From positions 2,728,001 to 2,792,000 of the forward strand of contig NZ_CP102604.1 in assembly GCF_024707505.1 (NCBI RefSeq): 64,000 nucleotides of DNA, read 5' to 3'. Below the pieces are notes generated by a model that was not told the DNA's origin, searched no databases, and saw only the letters and a program-made list of their open reading frames with translations. This document shows, piece after piece, positions 20,016 to 30,588 of the stretch. A program made the translations under genes and the position numbers. This stretch comes from Pantoea sp. SOD02 (GTDB lineage: Bacteria; Pseudomonadota; Gammaproteobacteria; Enterobacterales; Enterobacteriaceae). Each line of letters begins with the position of its first letter. The stretch's first letter is position 1.

Positions 20016-20335
20016 CCATCGAAGGTTTCGGCGATAGCAACTCCCTGATTTTTCAGGCAGCAGTTGGTCGCGCTTTCGTCATCACGTTGAATCAACAGAC
20101 AAGGCTGCCCTTCACACTGGGCAATTTTGCACTCGACCTGAATTTGCGCCAGCGTTTCTTTCAGCTGGTGCAGAATTTCCAGCGCCGGATGACCATCGTG
20201 GCTCAGCAGACGCAGCACCACTAAATCTTCGGCATGCACGCCATTCGCCGCTTCCTGACGCTCAATTTCACCCGCATGTTCAAGCGACCAGCGATAATGT
20301 TGTGGCAAGCGATGCACAACGGAAAGTTGCAGCAT
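20009..20335 (-). CDS. yejG: YejG family protein of unknown function
   Basis: Small protein of 108 residues that matches E. coli YejG in the N-terminal LQLSVVHRLPQHYRWS block and in CEGQPCLLIQRDDE...LKNQGVAIAE at the C-terminus. The ATG at 20335 aligns with the E. coli start and has a G-rich ribosome site; an upstream in-frame GTG at 20371 would add 12 unconserved residues. The coding end overlaps the end of convergent yejF by 7 bp, so there is no room for a terminator between them. Function is unknown. Confidence 0.85.
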   Translation of the reverse strand: MLQLSVVHRLPQHYRWSLEHAGEIERQEAANGVHAEDLVVLRLLSHDGHPALEILHQLKETLAQIQVECKIAQCEGQPCLLIQRDDESATNCCLKNQGVAIAETFDGH

Positions 20336-20643
20336 AGTTATACGGCCCCCAGAGACGTTAACTTTATTCACGACGACGGCACAACGTGGTGAATCCCAAC
20401 CTGGTTAGCTCAGAATACGAACTCAGTCTGCCTTCTCGTTTTAAGCACAAAACATGTAGCCAATTTATAATTTGCGAGGCTTCTCACATTTATGCCTATG
20501 TTTACCGTGTTCGGCTGCGGTTAACAATCATTTTAGACGCAATCTCGTTACTTTTTTATCTCTAAATTTTCACATAATGGAAACATTAAGCATAACGAAT
20601 GAATGGGGATTAGCGAGTGAGGGGAGAGATTTAAGTTAGGCCA

Positions 20644-20708
20644 GGTCGCCATAAATGGCGACCCTACGGAAAGATTCAGGATATGTAAGATCGCCATTCA
20701 TGGCGACC
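20644..20708. repeat. Pair of REP-like palindromes, form A, opposed
   Basis: 20644-20669 is a full unit (GGTCGCCATAAATGGCGACC then CTACGG). 20689-20708 is an opposed copy, GATCGCCATTCATGGCGACC, whose tail is degraded. They lie in the 382-bp yejG-bcr gap, ten bases before the bcr stop. The rest of that gap (20336-20643) should hold the yejG promoter; I see no gene there. Confidence 0.85.
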
Positions 20709-20717
20709 TTGTGGATG

Positions 20718-21911
20718 TCACGCTACCTGTTGAGGCCGTGAAGCATAAGTGAACAGCACAATCGAGATGGTGGCGCACAGTGCAATCGTAGCCACCATCG
20801 GCCATGCGCTGTTAATGCTGACTAATGAGAGCAGCGCGCCGACTAACGCACCGACACCAAAACGCAGCGTACCCGCCAGCGAAGAAGCCGTGCCCGCCAT
20901 ATGTGGGAACTCATCCAGAATCACCGCCATCGCATTCGACGACACCGTCGAGACGCAGCCAATAAACATCGCCACGCCAAACACCAGCGACAGGAAACCT
21001 AAATCCAGCGCGCTGGAGATCAGCAGCCAAACGCCCATCGCGAACTGAATCACCAATCCCAGGCGGAACATTTTCACCGGACCAAAACGGCGCACGGCGC
21101 GGCTATTAATCAGCGTCATCACGAACAGGAACACCACGTTGAGGCCAAAGTAATAGCCGAAGTTCTGCGGTGAAACGTGGTTCACTTCGATGTACACAAA
21201 CGGACCGGCGTTGAGGAAGGTGAATAATCCGGCAAAGGAAAAACCGCTCGCCAGCATGTAACTGAAGGCGCGTTTATGGCGCACCAGCGCCACGAAGTTG
21301 CCTAATGTGGTACGCAGATGAAAGCGCTGCCGCTGTTCAGGCTTAAGCGTTTCACGGATTTGGGTCACCACCAGCACCGTGGTGATCAACGCGGCACCCG
21401 CCAGCGTCCAGAAGATGGCGTGCCAGTTCCACAGCAACAGCAGCCAGCCACCGATAATCGGTGCCAGCAGCGGCGCGATGGTGGTCACCAGCATCACGAA
21501 CGACATCATGCGCGAGAAGTCCTCTTTCGAGTAGGTATCGCGCATCAAGGCGTTGATTACCACGCTGGCAGCGGCGGCCGATAAGCCGTGCAGGAAGCGC
21601 ATAAAGATCAGCTGATCGATGGTTTGTGACAGCGCACAAGCCGCAGCGGCGCAGGCAAAGATCAGCGTGCCCAGCACAATCACCGGTTTACGTCCGTAGC
21701 TATCCGCCAGCGGGCCATACACTAACTGGCCAATGGCGAAACCAAGGATGTAGAGGTTGAGCGTCATCTGCACGCTGCCCGCCGAAACCGCGAACTCATG
21801 GGCGATTTGCGGCATGGCCGGCAGATACATATCAATCGAAAGTGGCATCAACATCGCCAGCAATCCGAGGATGACCACTAAACCAACCGGTGAATTCTTT
21901 TCCTTGCGCAC
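20718..21911 (-). CDS. bcr: Bcr/CflA family multidrug efflux MFS transporter
   Basis: Twelve-helix major facilitator of the DHA1 drug:H+ antiporter group. It is 397 residues (E. coli Bcr 396) and exports bicyclomycin, sulfonamides and cysteine in E. coli. The DHA1 motif A is [16 protein letters not shown] (~65-80); the N-terminal [20 protein letters not shown] and the loop [16 protein letters not shown] are nearly identical to E. coli Bcr. It begins at GTG with GGGAG seven bases upstream. Second gene after rsuA (12-bp gap), as in E. coli. Confidence 0.93.
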   Translation of the reverse strand: MRKEKNSPVGLVVILGLLAMLMPLSIDMYLPAMPQIAHEFAVSAGSVQMTLNLYILGFAIGQLVYGPLADSYGRKPVIVLGTLIFACAAAACALSQTIDQLIFMRFLHGLSAAAASVVINALMRDTYSKEDFSRMMSFVMLVTTIAPLLAPIIGGWLLLLWNWHAIFWTLAGAALITTVLVVTQIRETLKPEQRQRFHLRTTLGNFVALVRHKRAFSYMLASGFSFAGLFTFLNAGPFVYIEVNHVSPQNFGYYFGLNVVFLFVMTLINSRAVRRFGPVKMFRLGLVIQFAMGVWLLISSALDLGFLSLVFGVAMFIGCVSTVSSNAMAVILDEFPHMAGTASSLAGTLRFGVGALVGALLSLVSINSAWPMVATIALCATISIVLFTYASRPQQVA

Positions 21912-21923
21912 CGCGTTCTCCCG

Positions 21924-22646
21924 CTATTTGCGTTGTTTGAGTTCTTCTGGCAGGCCGATGCTGTCGACCTCTTGCTGGGTCAATTCACGATATTCACCTT
22001 CACCGAGATCTTCATCGAGCTCGATTTCACCAATACGTTCGCGATGCAGCGCCGATACATGGTTACCCATCGCCGCAAACATGCGTTTGACCTGATGGTA
22101 GCGCCCTTCACTGATGGTCAAGCGTGCCGCTTTCTCATCAAGGATCTCCAGCACCGCAGGTTTGGTGAGCTCTTTTTCATTGTGCAGCTGTACACCTGCA
22201 GCAAACTTCTCAACCAGTTCTGGATCGATCGGCTCTTCTACTTCAACCAGATAGGTTTTTTCCAGGTGATGCTTCGGTGAGGTAATGCGGTGTGACCATT
22301 GGCCATCGTCGGTCAGCAGCACCAAACCGGTGGTGTCGATATCGAGACGTCCCGCCGCATGCAACTTGAACGCCGCAGGTTCTTCGATAAAGAACAGCAC
22401 GGTGGGATGATCGGGATCGTCGGTTGAGCAGACGTAACCTTGCGGCTTGTTCAGCATGAAGTAGCGCGGACCTTGCTGCACCACCAGCGGATTGCCGTCG
22501 TATTCGACTTCATCGTCTGGCAGTACTTTGTAAGCCGCATCGCGCACGACTTCGCCGTTAATGGTGACTTTTTTGGCGCGGATTTCGCGTCCGGCGATAG
22601 CACGGCTAACTTCCAGTTGCTGAGATATGAATTTTTCGAGTCGCAT
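21924..22646 (-). CDS. rsuA: 16S rRNA pseudouridine(516) synthase
   Basis: Makes pseudouridine 516 in 16S rRNA. Length is 240 residues (E. coli 231). An N-terminal S4 RNA-binding domain ([21 protein letters not shown], ~1-60) precedes the RsuA/RluB-type catalytic domain, which has the catalytic Asp in [18 protein letters not shown] (~98-115) and KTYLVEVE (~135). The C-terminal tail is about nine residues longer than in E. coli. Divergent from radD, with the two starts about 170 bp apart. Confidence 0.95.
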   Translation of the reverse strand: MRLEKFISQQLEVSRAIAGREIRAKKVTINGEVVRDAAYKVLPDDEVEYDGNPLVVQQGPRYFMLNKPQGYVCSTDDPDHPTVLFFIEEPAAFKLHAAGRLDIDTTGLVLLTDDGQWSHRITSPKHHLEKTYLVEVEEPIDPELVEKFAAGVQLHNEKELTKPAVLEILDEKAARLTISEGRYHQVKRMFAAMGNHVSALHRERIGEIELDEDLGEGEYRELTQQEVDSIGLPEELKQRK

Positions 22647-22812
22647 GAATTCGCTTTGCCTGTTACTGCGGGGGAAACTGAAACGGTGTTTTTGTCCGTT
22701 AAGAAAGTGTGGGCAGTATAGCTTGATCCTTAGACTGCTAACAGTAGTGAACCTGCGTTTAACTGGCTTTCATGCCATAATGCGCGTCCGTTCCAGAAAA
22801 AAGTTTGCCCCG

Positions 22813-24567
22813 ATGTCATTCACCCTGCGCCCATACCAACAAGAGGCGGTTGACGCCACGCTCAACCACTTTCGTCGCCATGCTACGCCGGCGGTGATTG
22901 TGCTGCCGACCGGCGCGGGAAAGAGTCTGGTGATTGCTGAACTGGCGCGGTTAGCGCGTGGACGAGTATTGGTGCTGGCCCACGTTAAAGAGTTGGTGGA
23001 GCAGAATCACAGTAAATATCAGGCGTATGGCCTGCAAGCCGACATCTTCGCCGCCGGTTTGCAGCGCAAGCAGAGCGAAAGCAAAGTGGTGTTTGGCAGC
23101 GTGCAGTCGGTGGCACGCAATCTTGATCGCTTCGACAGCGCCTTTTCGCTGGTGATCGTCGATGAGTGTCACCGCATCAGCGATAACGAAGAGAGCCAGT
23201 ATCAGCTGCTGTTCACTCACCTGCGGCAACATAATCCGCAGCTGCGCCTGTTGGGTTTAACCGCTACGCCCTTCCGTCTCGGCAAAGGCTGGATTTACCA
23301 GTTCCACTATCACGGCATGGTGCGCGGTGATGAGAAAGCACTGTTCCGCGACTGCATTTATGAGCTGCCGCTGCGCTATATGATCAAACACGGCTTTCTG
23401 GTGCCGCCGGAGCGCTTAGACATGCCGGTGGTGCAGTACGATTTCAGCCGCCTAATCCCGCAGAATAATGGGCTGTTTAGCGAAGCCGAACTCAACCGCG
23501 AGCTGAAACAACAGCATCGCGTCACGCCGCATATTATCCGGCAGATTGTTGAGTTTGCTGAAGATCGACGCGGCGTGATGGTGTTTGCTTCTACCGTGGA
23601 ACATGCCCGTGAAATTCTCACGCTGCTGCCCGAAAACAGCGCGCTGGTCTCGGCGGAAACGGCGGTGAAAGATCGCGACCGCTTGATTGCTGAATTTAAA
23701 GCGCAGCAGCTGAAGTTCCTCGTCAACGTCGCCGTCCTGACCACCGGCTTTGACGCGCCCCACGTTGATTTGATCGCCATTCTGCGCCCTACCGAATCCG
23801 TCAGCCTCTATCAGCAGATTGTCGGTCGCGGTTTGCGCCTGTCGCCCGGCAAAACCGATTGTCTGGTGCTGGATTACGCTGGAAATCCACACGATCTTTT
23901 CACCCCCGAAGTTGGCGCACCGAAAGGTGCCAGCGACAATCAGCCGGTGCAGGTGTTCTGTCCCGCCTGTGGTTTCGCCAATACCTTTTGGGGCAAAACC
24001 ACCGAAGATGGACACATCATCGAGCATTTTGGTCGCCGCTGTCAGGGCGTGCTGGAAGATGATGAAGGCGAGCGCGAACAGTGTGATTACCGCTTCCGCT
24101 TTAAAAGCTGCCCGGATTGTGGCGCCGAGAATGACATCGCCGCGCGGCGCTGCAATCAATGCGACAAAATTCTGGTCGACCCGGATGACATGCTGAAAGC
24201 TGAGCTGAAACTGAAAGATGCGCGCGTATTGCGCTGTTCTGGCATGACGCTGGAGCAAGGACGCGATGACAAAGGTGAATGGCTGAAAGCCACCTATTTC
24301 GATGAAGATGGCACCAGCGTCAGCGAGCGTTTTCGCCTGCAAACGCCAGCGCAACGTAAAGCCTTTGAGCAGCTGTTTATGCGTCCGCATCAGCGCGCGC
24401 CAGGCGTGGAACTCGGCTGGCAAACCGCAGCGGATGTGATCGCCTTACAGCCTTTATTACGCCATCCGGACTTTGTGGTGGCGCGCGCAAAAGGACATTT
24501 CTGGCAGATCCGCGAAAAAATGTTTGATTATCAGGGCCGTTATCGCCGCGCCAATGAGCTGCGATAA
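22813..24567 (+). CDS. radD: DEAD/DEAH-type ATPase RadD (YejH)
   Basis: Superfamily 2 helicase-like ATPase acting in recombinational repair with RecA and SSB. Length is 584 residues (E. coli 586). Order: Q-motif region [10 protein letters not shown], Walker A LPTGAGKS (~37), DECH box VIVDECHR (~115), motif III GLTATPF (~150), C-terminal helicase motifs [12 protein letters not shown] and QIVGRGLR (~310-345), then a zinc-binding cysteine cluster ([23 protein letters not shown]). The start is the ATG matching E. coli; the open frame upstream is not conserved. Confidence 0.95.
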   Translation: MSFTLRPYQQEAVDATLNHFRRHATPAVIVLPTGAGKSLVIAELARLARGRVLVLAHVKELVEQNHSKYQAYGLQADIFAAGLQRKQSESKVVFGSVQSVARNLDRFDSAFSLVIVDECHRISDNEESQYQLLFTHLRQHNPQLRLLGLTATPFRLGKGWIYQFHYHGMVRGDEKALFRDCIYELPLRYMIKHGFLVPPERLDMPVVQYDFSRLIPQNNGLFSEAELNRELKQQHRVTPHIIRQIVEFAEDRRGVMVFASTVEHAREILTLLPENSALVSAETAVKDRDRLIAEFKAQQLKFLVNVAVLTTGFDAPHVDLIAILRPTESVSLYQQIVGRGLRLSPGKTDCLVLDYAGNPHDLFTPEVGAPKGASDNQPVQVFCPACGFANTFWGKTTEDGHIIEHFGRRCQGVLEDDEGEREQCDYRFRFKSCPDCGAENDIAARRCNQCDKILVDPDDMLKAELKLKDARVLRCSGMTLEQGRDDKGEWLKATYFDEDGTSVSERFRLQTPAQRKAFEQLFMRPHQRAPGVELGWQTAADVIALQPLLRHPDFVVARAKGHFWQIREKMFDYQGRYRRANELR

Positions 24568-24698
24568 GCGGCGGAATCATTTGCCCCTGCGGCATCATTG
24601 GGGCTATAATGCCGCCCGCTTTTGCATCCGTAAAAGCAGTTTGAATAACCGTCCTGTTGCTGGGTCGCCTGTAGCAGGAACTATTGAAGAGACATCAA

Positions 24699-24983
24699 AT
24701 GTTCACTATTAACGCTGAAGTACGTAAAGACCAGGGTAAGGGTGCGAGCCGCCGCCTGCGTGTAGCAAACAAATTCCCAGCCATCATCTATGGCGGAAAT
24801 GAAGCACCAGTTGCTATCGAACTGGACCACGACGCTGTGATGAACGTGCAAGTTAAAGCTGAGTTCTACAGCGAAGTGCTGACCATCGCTGTTGATGGTA
24901 AAGAAATCAAAGTTAAAGCTCAGGCGGTACAGCGTCATCCGTTCAAGCCAAAACTGTTCCACATCGACTTCGTTCGCGCTTAA
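24699..24983 (+). CDS. rplY: 50S ribosomal protein L25
   Basis: 5S rRNA-binding protein of the large-subunit central protuberance. Length is 94 residues, identical to E. coli, and it is the short form lacking the CTC extension. N-terminal [20 protein letters not shown] and internal [19 protein letters not shown] are diagnostic. The ATG has GAAGAGAC upstream. It is monocistronic, with its own terminator. L25 represses its own mRNA in E. coli; the leader here (24568-24698) contains GC-rich inverted segments that could serve that role (inference). Confidence 0.97.
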   Translation: MFTINAEVRKDQGKGASRRLRVANKFPAIIYGGNEAPVAIELDHDAVMNVQVKAEFYSEVLTIAVDGKEIKVKAQAVQRHPFKPKLFHIDFVRA

Positions 24984-25000
24984 TCGCTGAATGAGTTGAA

Positions 25001-25028
25001 AAAAAACGCCGCATATGCGGCGTTTTTT
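25001..25028. terminator. Bidirectional terminator between rplY and yejK
   Basis: AAAAAACGCCGCATATGCGG CGTTTTTT is a perfect palindrome: a seven-bp GC stem flanked by A-run and T-run, so it terminates rplY (+) and yejK (-) alike. Confidence 0.9.
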
Positions 25029-25040
25029 TATGGCTGAAAT

Positions 25041-26045
25041 TTATTTACTGCTGGTCCGACGTTGCAACTGATCGCGCAGATTCGGTGGCGTGCCTTTGAT
25101 GGTCAACGTGTCGGTGGTGGGATCCCAGAAGATGCGCTCGCCAAGCAGCATGGCGTCAAAGTTCAGGGTTAAGCCACCGCCGCTACCAGCGAACTTGGTC
25201 AACTGGCGCAAGGTGCTGCGATCCGCCGGGAAGGTCTCTTCCAGCTCGTACCCCTGCTCCTGAGTAAACGCCTGGAAGGTTTTTTCACCCAGCGGCGGTA
25301 ATTCGCTAGAGAGATCGTGCAGCGCAATTTCTTCGCCGGCCTGCAGCTGATCGTTGCAGTAAGTGTAAACCTGCTGACGATAGTTCTGACGCTCGTTTTT
25401 ATCGAGATCCGATTCGGCGCAATAATCATCAACCGCTTGCAGCAGACCACGGTTTTGCGCTTTGGTATCCAGACCAACGCTGGCACCGAGGAAATCCATA
25501 AAGAAATCCGCCACTTTACGGCCTACGCGCCCGCGCAGGAAGGTGAGATAACGGGTGGATTCCGGGTTGGTTTCCCACTCGGTGAGATCGATACGCGCCA
25601 CGATATCCGCATGATTGATATCGAGATAATGCGTGCTGCTGATATCCAGCTGTTCATTCACGCGCATGCTCGACTGGCTGTTGAGAACCGCAATCAGCAA
25701 ATATTCGACGGCCAGATAGCGATAGTGCAGGAAAAGCACCACGCCGCCTTCCGCAAAAGGATATTTACCCAGCTCATCACGCAGACGTCCGGTTGCCGCA
25801 CGGCTAAATGCCAGAAAGTCATCTTCCCCTTTGCGGCAGTTACGCAACGCATCGGCCAATTCGCTCTCCTCGTTAAACAGGCCGTAGGCTTTGCTTTTGG
25901 CGCTGTAAACCCGATGCAGCTCTTCTGCCATCTCTTCAACCGCGCGGTTCGCGGGCAGCAAAGTGTCGCGCAGTACCAGTTCCAGCTGGTTTTCATCACG
26001 TTTAACTAACTGATGCAGGGCAATCTGGTCGATATCCAGACTCAT
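25041..26045 (-). CDS. yejK: Nucleoid-associated protein YejK (NdpA)
   Basis: Conserved nucleoid-associated protein of 334 residues (E. coli 335). It associates with DNA and has been reported to interact with topoisomerase IV and gyrase. The N-terminus [20 protein letters not shown] and the C-terminal region [27 protein letters not shown] are typical of the family. The ATG at 26045 has AAGGAGAG eight bases upstream and is preferred over an in-frame start 13 codons earlier. Divergent from yejL. Confidence 0.93.
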   Translation of the reverse strand: MSLDIDQIALHQLVKRDENQLELVLRDTLLPANRAVEEMAEELHRVYSAKSKAYGLFNEESELADALRNCRKGEDDFLAFSRAATGRLRDELGKYPFAEGGVVLFLHYRYLAVEYLLIAVLNSQSSMRVNEQLDISSTHYLDINHADIVARIDLTEWETNPESTRYLTFLRGRVGRKVADFFMDFLGASVGLDTKAQNRGLLQAVDDYCAESDLDKNERQNYRQQVYTYCNDQLQAGEEIALHDLSSELPPLGEKTFQAFTQEQGYELEETFPADRSTLRQLTKFAGSGGGLTLNFDAMLLGERIFWDPTTDTLTIKGTPPNLRDQLQRRTSSK

Positions 26046-26203
26046 GGTAGACTCTCCTTTTAGCTCAGGCGCGTATTCAAACACCGCCCGCAGCCGCTTT
26101 CAACTACCAGCACAAACTGATCGCTCTGCTTGCGATAAAATTGCGGAAAAAAGTGCGTTGTTACGGTAATATACCGCCTTTTCACCCTTGATTAGACGAC
26201 GAT

Positions 26204-26431
26204 ATGCCACAATCATCCCGTTACAGTGACGAACGCGTGGAAAAGCTCCTCGCAGAGATGGCGCAGATTCTTGAAAAAGACAAAGCGCCAACCGACCTTT
26301 CCCTGATGGTATTGGGTAACATGGTAACTAACTTGATCAATACCAGCGTTTCACCGGCTCAACGCCGCACTCTGGCACGATCTTTCGCGGATGCCTTGCA
26401 GTCATCCGTACGCGACGATAACGCTCATTAA
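26204..26431 (+). CDS. yejL: YejL, UPF0352 family protein
   Basis: Small cytoplasmic helical protein of 75 residues, the same length as E. coli YejL and of unknown function. Family hallmarks: [18 protein letters not shown] at the start and [19 protein letters not shown] in the middle. It lies 22 bp upstream of yejM on the same strand and is likely co-transcribed with it. Confidence 0.92.
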   Translation: MPQSSRYSDERVEKLLAEMAQILEKDKAPTDLSLMVLGNMVTNLINTSVSPAQRRTLARSFADALQSSVRDDNAH

Positions 26432-26453
26432 TATGCAGATTTGACCTCATAAT

Positions 26454-28208
26454 ATGGTAACCAACCGGCAGCGCTACCGCGAAAAAGTCTCCCAGATGAT
26501 CAGCTGGGGGCATTGGTTTGCCCTGTTTAATATTATCTTCGCGTTTATATTAGGCAGCCGCTACCTGTTGGTCGCCGACTGGCCCGCGTCGCTCGCGGGA
26601 CGTATCTATGCCTTTACCAGCTGGATCGGTCATTTCAGTTTCATTGTCTTCGCGGGCTATCTGCTGATCATTTTCCCGCTCACCTTTGTGGTGATGTCAC
26701 AGCGATTGCTCAGGGTGCTGTCGGCGATTATCGCCACCGCCGGGCTGACGCTGATCATGGTCGATAGCGCGGTCTTCAGCCGCTTCCACTTGCACCTCAA
26801 TCCGGTGGTGTGGGAGCTGGTGATTAACCCCGATCAAAGCGAGATGGCGCGTGACTGGCAGCTGATGTTTATTAGCGTGCCACTGATTTTCCTCGTCGAA
26901 ATGCTGTTTGCGACCTGGAGCTGGCAAAAGCTGCGTAGCCTTAATCGGCGTTCGTTCGGTAAGCCGCTGGCCGCACTGTTTATCAGCGCCTTCTTCGCTA
27001 GCCATCTGCTGTATATCTGGGCCGATGCCAACTTCTACCGCCCGATTACCATGCAGCGCGCCAATCTGCCGCTCTCCTATCCAATGACCGCACGTCGCTT
27101 CCTTGAGCGTCACGGTTTGCTGGATGCGCAAGAGTACCAGCGCCGTCTGGTGCAACAGGGCGATCCGGAAGCGTTGTCAGTGCAGTATCCGCTGAGTGAC
27201 ATTACCTTCCGCGATGGCGGTACGCGCCACAATCTGCTGGTGCTGACCGTTGATGGCCTGAACAACGCCACGGTGGAGAAAGCGCTGCCGTCGCTCCATC
27301 AATTCGCCAGCGAAAACGTGCGCTTCACCCAACATTACAGCGCGGGACTGCAGCCGGAAAAAGGGTTGTTTGGCCTGTTCTACGGCATCTCTTCCAGCTA
27401 TATGGATGGCGTCTTAGCATCGCGCACGCCTTCCGCCCTGCTCAATGCGCTGAATGCGCAAGGTTATCAGTTTGGCTTGTTCTCATCGGACGGCTTTAGC
27501 CAACCGCTGTATCGTCAGGCTTTATTAGCAGACTATTCGCTGCCGCAGGCCGATACCCAGCCGAATAGCACCACGGTGACGCAGTGGCAAAACTGGCTCA
27601 ACGGCCAGAGAGCAAACAGCGCACCATGGTTCTCGTGGATTGCCCTGAACGGTGTCACGGTTAATGGCGACAACCTGAAGGCGCGCCAGCGCAGCTATAC
27701 GCGTCAGGCAAGCGGTGTCGATGAGCAGATTAATGCGGTGTTGCAAACCTTGCAGGATCGCGATTTGCTGAAAAACACCGTGGTGGTGATTACGGCGCAG
27801 CGTGCGGTCAATCTGGATAGCAACGATGACAATCCAGGTAATCGTGCGACCCTGCAGGTGCCGCTGGTGGTGCATTGGCCGAACACGCCCGCGCAAACCA
27901 TCGATCGCCTGACCGATCAACAGGATGTGATGACCACGCTTATGCAGCGTCTGCTGCACGTGCGCACCAACCCCGCCAACTTCTCGCAGGGTGAAGATCT
28001 GTTTGCCGCGCAACGCAGCCACGATTGGGTGGCGAGCAGCGAAGATGGCAAACTGGTGGTGACCACGCCAACCGTGACGCTGGTGCTGAATAACAACGGC
28101 AGCTACAGCGCTTACGATGCGCAGGGTAACAAGCTAAAAGATCATAAACCGCAGTTGGCGCTGCTGCTGCAGGTATTAACGGAAGAGAAGCGATTCGTCG
28201 CAAACTGA
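26454..28208 (+). CDS. yejM: LPS synthesis checkpoint protein YejM (PbgA/LapC)
   Basis: Essential inner-membrane protein that senses periplasmic-leaflet LPS and controls FtsH-LapB degradation of LpxC; it was formerly described as a cardiolipin transporter. Length is 584 residues (E. coli 586). Five N-terminal helices (~18-190) are followed by a periplasmic sulfatase/alkaline-phosphatase-fold domain (~240-580) starting with the motif NLLVLTVDGLNNATV (~256-270), in which the usual catalytic Thr/Ser of active sulfatases is replaced by Asn. Follows yejL. Confidence 0.94.
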   Translation: MVTNRQRYREKVSQMISWGHWFALFNIIFAFILGSRYLLVADWPASLAGRIYAFTSWIGHFSFIVFAGYLLIIFPLTFVVMSQRLLRVLSAIIATAGLTLIMVDSAVFSRFHLHLNPVVWELVINPDQSEMARDWQLMFISVPLIFLVEMLFATWSWQKLRSLNRRSFGKPLAALFISAFFASHLLYIWADANFYRPITMQRANLPLSYPMTARRFLERHGLLDAQEYQRRLVQQGDPEALSVQYPLSDITFRDGGTRHNLLVLTVDGLNNATVEKALPSLHQFASENVRFTQHYSAGLQPEKGLFGLFYGISSSYMDGVLASRTPSALLNALNAQGYQFGLFSSDGFSQPLYRQALLADYSLPQADTQPNSTTVTQWQNWLNGQRANSAPWFSWIALNGVTVNGDNLKARQRSYTRQASGVDEQINAVLQTLQDRDLLKNTVVVITAQRAVNLDSNDDNPGNRATLQVPLVVHWPNTPAQTIDRLTDQQDVMTTLMQRLLHVRTNPANFSQGEDLFAAQRSHDWVASSEDGKLVVTTPTVTLVLNNNGSYSAYDAQGNKLKDHKPQLALLLQVLTEEKRFVAN

Positions 28209-28278
28209 TTAATTATGAGGCAGTTAAATGCTGCTCATATTGCAATCGTGCGCGGAAACAGTAATATTCTTCCACGTT

Positions 28279-28355
28279 CGGCACGTAGCGCAGCCTGGTA
28301 GCGCACGGTCATGGGGTGTCCGGGGTCGGAGGTTCAAATCCTCTCGTGCCGACCA
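28279..28355 (+). tRNA. proL: tRNA-Pro(GGG)
   Basis: A 77-nt cloverleaf beginning CGGCACGTAGCGCAGCCTGG and ending CGTGCCGACCA, with encoded CCA. The acceptor stem CGGCACG pairs with CGTGCCG. The anticodon loop ATGGGGT gives anticodon GGG with G37, and the T-arm is GAGGTTCAAATCCTC. The anticodon stem is CGGTC/GTCCG, with a U-U at position 30-40 and a C27-G43, G28-C42, G29-C41 core. It holds the same place after yejM as E. coli proL. Confidence 0.95.
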
Positions 28356-28362
28356 AAATCCC

Positions 28363-28392
28363 AAAAAAAGCAGCCTAATTGGCTGCTTTTTT
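28363..28392. terminator. Terminator after tRNA-Pro, also facing arsC
   Basis: AAAAAAGCAGCC-TAATT-GGCTGCTTTTTT: a six-bp stem flanked by A- and T-runs, active on both strands. It ends the tRNA transcript and can end the ars transcript coming from the right. Confidence 0.9.
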
Positions 28393-28409
28393 ATTGCCTG
28401 AGATCCGGT

Positions 28410-28835
28410 CTAAACGATTCGATTTCCGTGCTGATCAATCACCTTATCGCCGTCCTCTTTGATGAACGCTCCCTGCTGCACATCGGGAAGAATATCAAGC
28501 ACGACTTCAGAAGGCCTACATAAGCGCGTTCCCAACGGAGATACGACGATTGGGCGATTAATCAGGATGGGATAGTTCAACATCGCCTCGATTAGCTGCT
28601 CATCACTAAAATGCTCTTCGGCCAAACCCAGTTGCTCAAAAGGTTCGACATTTTTGCGCAGCAATGAACGCACACTGATACCCATCGCACTGATCAATGC
28701 TTTGAGCTTTTCACGACTGGGCGGCGTTTCAAGATAGAGAATAATGGTCGGCTCAACGCCGCTATTGCGAATTAACGCCAGCGTGTTGCGCGATGTACCG
28801 CAGGCAGGATTGTGGTAAATGGTAATGTCGGTCAT
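28410..28835 (-). CDS. arsC: Arsenate reductase ArsC (glutaredoxin-dependent)
   Basis: Reduces arsenate to arsenite using glutathione/glutaredoxin so that ArsB can export it. Length is 141 residues (E. coli 141). Catalytic Cys12 lies in IYHNPACGTSRNTL; the arginines that bind arsenate are present in SVRSLLRKN (~60), LINRPIVVSPLGTRLCRP (~92-108). The ATG at 28835 matches E. coli; an ATG four codons earlier is possible but has a weaker ribosome site. Last gene of arsRBC. Confidence 0.96.
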   Translation of the reverse strand: MTDITIYHNPACGTSRNTLALIRNSGVEPTIILYLETPPSREKLKALISAMGISVRSLLRKNVEPFEQLGLAEEHFSDEQLIEAMLNYPILINRPIVVSPLGTRLCRPSEVVLDILPDVQQGAFIKEDGDKVIDQHGNRIV

Positions 28836-28848
28836 GGTTGCTCTCATC

Positions 28849-30138
28849 TTAATGGGATAACGTCAGGCGCAAGGCCAACGCACTCAGGGTGAACAGCAGC
28901 ACGGGCAAGGTCATCACGATCCCCACGCGGAAGTAATAACCCCAGCTAATTTTGATGTTCTTCTGATCGAGCACATGCAGCCATAGCAAGGTGGCGAGAC
29001 TACCAATCGGCGTGATTTTGGGTCCGAGATCGCAGCCAATGACATTGGCATAAATCATCGCTTCCTTTATCACGCCCTGCGCGGTGCTGGCATCTATCGA
29101 CAATGCACCAATCAACACCGTCGGCATATTGTTCATCACTGAAGAAAGCAGCGCCGTCACCAAACCGGTCCCCAAGGTAGCGGCCCATAAACCCTGGCTG
29201 GCAAAGTAGTTGAGCAAGTAAGTAAGATGTTGCGTCAGCCCGGCATTTTTAAGGCCATAAACCACCAGATACATGCCCAGCGAGAAAATCACGATCTGCC
29301 ATGGCGCGCCGCGTAACACTTTACCGGTGTTAATTGCATGACCTCTTTTGGCAACGATAAAGAGAATTGACGCGCCCAATGCGGCGATAGCACTAACCGG
29401 AATACCCAGCGGCTCCAGCAGGAAAAAACCTACTAATAGCAGCAACAGCACCAGCCAACCGGCTTTGAAGGTTGCGGGATCTTTGATGGCTTCTGCTGGC
29501 AGTTTAAGACGTGAAACCTCATAGCTGTCGGGAATATCTTTGCGGAAGAAAAGGTGCAGCACCACCAGCGTCGCGATGATGGCGGCAATATCAACCGGAA
29601 CCATCACCGCCGCGTAATCGTTGAATCCCAGTTTGAAGAAATCTGCGGAAACAATGTTGACCAGGTTGGATACGATCAGCGGCAAACTCGCGGTATCGGC
29701 GATAAATCCAGCTGCCATGACAAAAGCCAGCGTTGCGCCTTTACTGAAGCCCAGCGCCAGCAGCATGGCGATAACGATCGGCGTTAATATCAGAGCCGCA
29801 CCGTCATTGGCGAAAAGCGCAGCAACACACGCACCGAGCAACACGATATAGGTGAACAGCAGCCGCCCTCGCCCACTTCCCCAGCACGCGACATGCAAAG
29901 CACACCACTCAAAAAAACCGGATTCGTCCAGCAACAAGCTGATGATAATGACGGCGATAAAAGCCGCCGTAGCATTCCAGACGATATGCCAGACAGCGGG
30001 AATATCGTTTAACTGGATAACGCCGGTCACCAGCGCAAGTAAAGCCCCTATCGTTGCCGTCCAGCCAATGCTCAGGCCGCGCGGCTGCCAGATGACAAAT
30101 ACGATGGTCAAAACAAATATTGCGCCTGCCAGAAACAT
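28849..30138 (-). CDS. arsB: Arsenite/antimonite efflux permease ArsB
   Basis: Twelve-helix inner-membrane arsenite exporter, 429 residues, equal to E. coli ArsB. Family stretches: [20 protein letters not shown] (~105), [20 protein letters not shown] (~142), [18 protein letters not shown] (~340) and [20 protein letters not shown] (~372). It can work alone as a proton-motive-force-driven pump (no arsA ATPase gene is present). 41 bp after arsR, 13 bp before arsC. Confidence 0.97.
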   Translation of the reverse strand: MFLAGAIFVLTIVFVIWQPRGLSIGWTATIGALLALVTGVIQLNDIPAVWHIVWNATAAFIAVIIISLLLDESGFFEWCALHVACWGSGRGRLLFTYIVLLGACVAALFANDGAALILTPIVIAMLLALGFSKGATLAFVMAAGFIADTASLPLIVSNLVNIVSADFFKLGFNDYAAVMVPVDIAAIIATLVVLHLFFRKDIPDSYEVSRLKLPAEAIKDPATFKAGWLVLLLLLVGFFLLEPLGIPVSAIAALGASILFIVAKRGHAINTGKVLRGAPWQIVIFSLGMYLVVYGLKNAGLTQHLTYLLNYFASQGLWAATLGTGLVTALLSSVMNNMPTVLIGALSIDASTAQGVIKEAMIYANVIGCDLGPKITPIGSLATLLWLHVLDQKNIKISWGYYFRVGIVMTLPVLLFTLSALALRLTLSH

Positions 30139-30179
30139 CGTGCCTCCAATAAATTCGAATAATCGAATGTGTTTAATGA

Positions 30180-30500
30180 TTATTCACAACCCGCAGCGGC
30201 GGCGTTCTTCAGCGACTCACGCACTTCCTCACGTTGGCTATTCCAGGCCGCATCGATAATTGATGCAGCCCAGGCCGGCATATGCGGAGAAAGACGATAG
30301 TGAATCCACTTGCCTTCACGTCGATCCAGAATCAGCTCCGCATCGCGCAACAAGGCAATGTGGCGTGAAATCTTTGGCTGTGATTGTTGGGTGACGGTGC
30401 AGAGATCGCAGACACACAACTCTCCGGCCTCTCGCAATAATAAAACGATCGTCGTACGCGTTTCGTCGGCAAGCAGTTTGAAAAGTTGAACAGGAAGCAT
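30180..30500 (-). CDS. arsR: Arsenite-responsive repressor ArsR
   Basis: SmtB/ArsR-family winged-helix repressor, 106 residues. Helix-turn-helix region [20 protein letters not shown] (~38-57). The arsenite-sensing cysteines are in ELCVCDLC (~28-35), directly before the recognition helix, as in the E. coli chromosomal ArsR. First gene of arsRBC and divergent from arsH, so a single operator region between 30500 and 30589 can control both transcripts. Confidence 0.95.
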   Translation of the reverse strand: MLPVQLFKLLADETRTTIVLLLREAGELCVCDLCTVTQQSQPKISRHIALLRDAELILDRREGKWIHYRLSPHMPAWAASIIDAAWNSQREEVRESLKNAAAAGCE

Positions 30501-30527
30501 CGATTTGGGTTCCAGTGAAAATTTAAT

Positions 30528-30550
30528 ACATATGTTAATTCATATATGTT
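30528..30550. promoter_or_regulatory. Candidate ArsR operator in the arsR/arsH divergent promoter
   Basis: Two related copies, ACATATGTT and ATATATGTT, are spaced 14 bp apart in a very AT-rich 88-bp gap. The position suits repression of both arsR and arsH. It is assigned from position and repeat structure only. Confidence 0.4.
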
Positions 30551-30588
30551 AGAAGTAAAGGCAGAATTTAAAACCTGGAGATTTTCAT

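Noticed and set aside
23452..24423. 323-codon minus-strand frame
   Set aside because: Antisense shadow of radD, with no family features.
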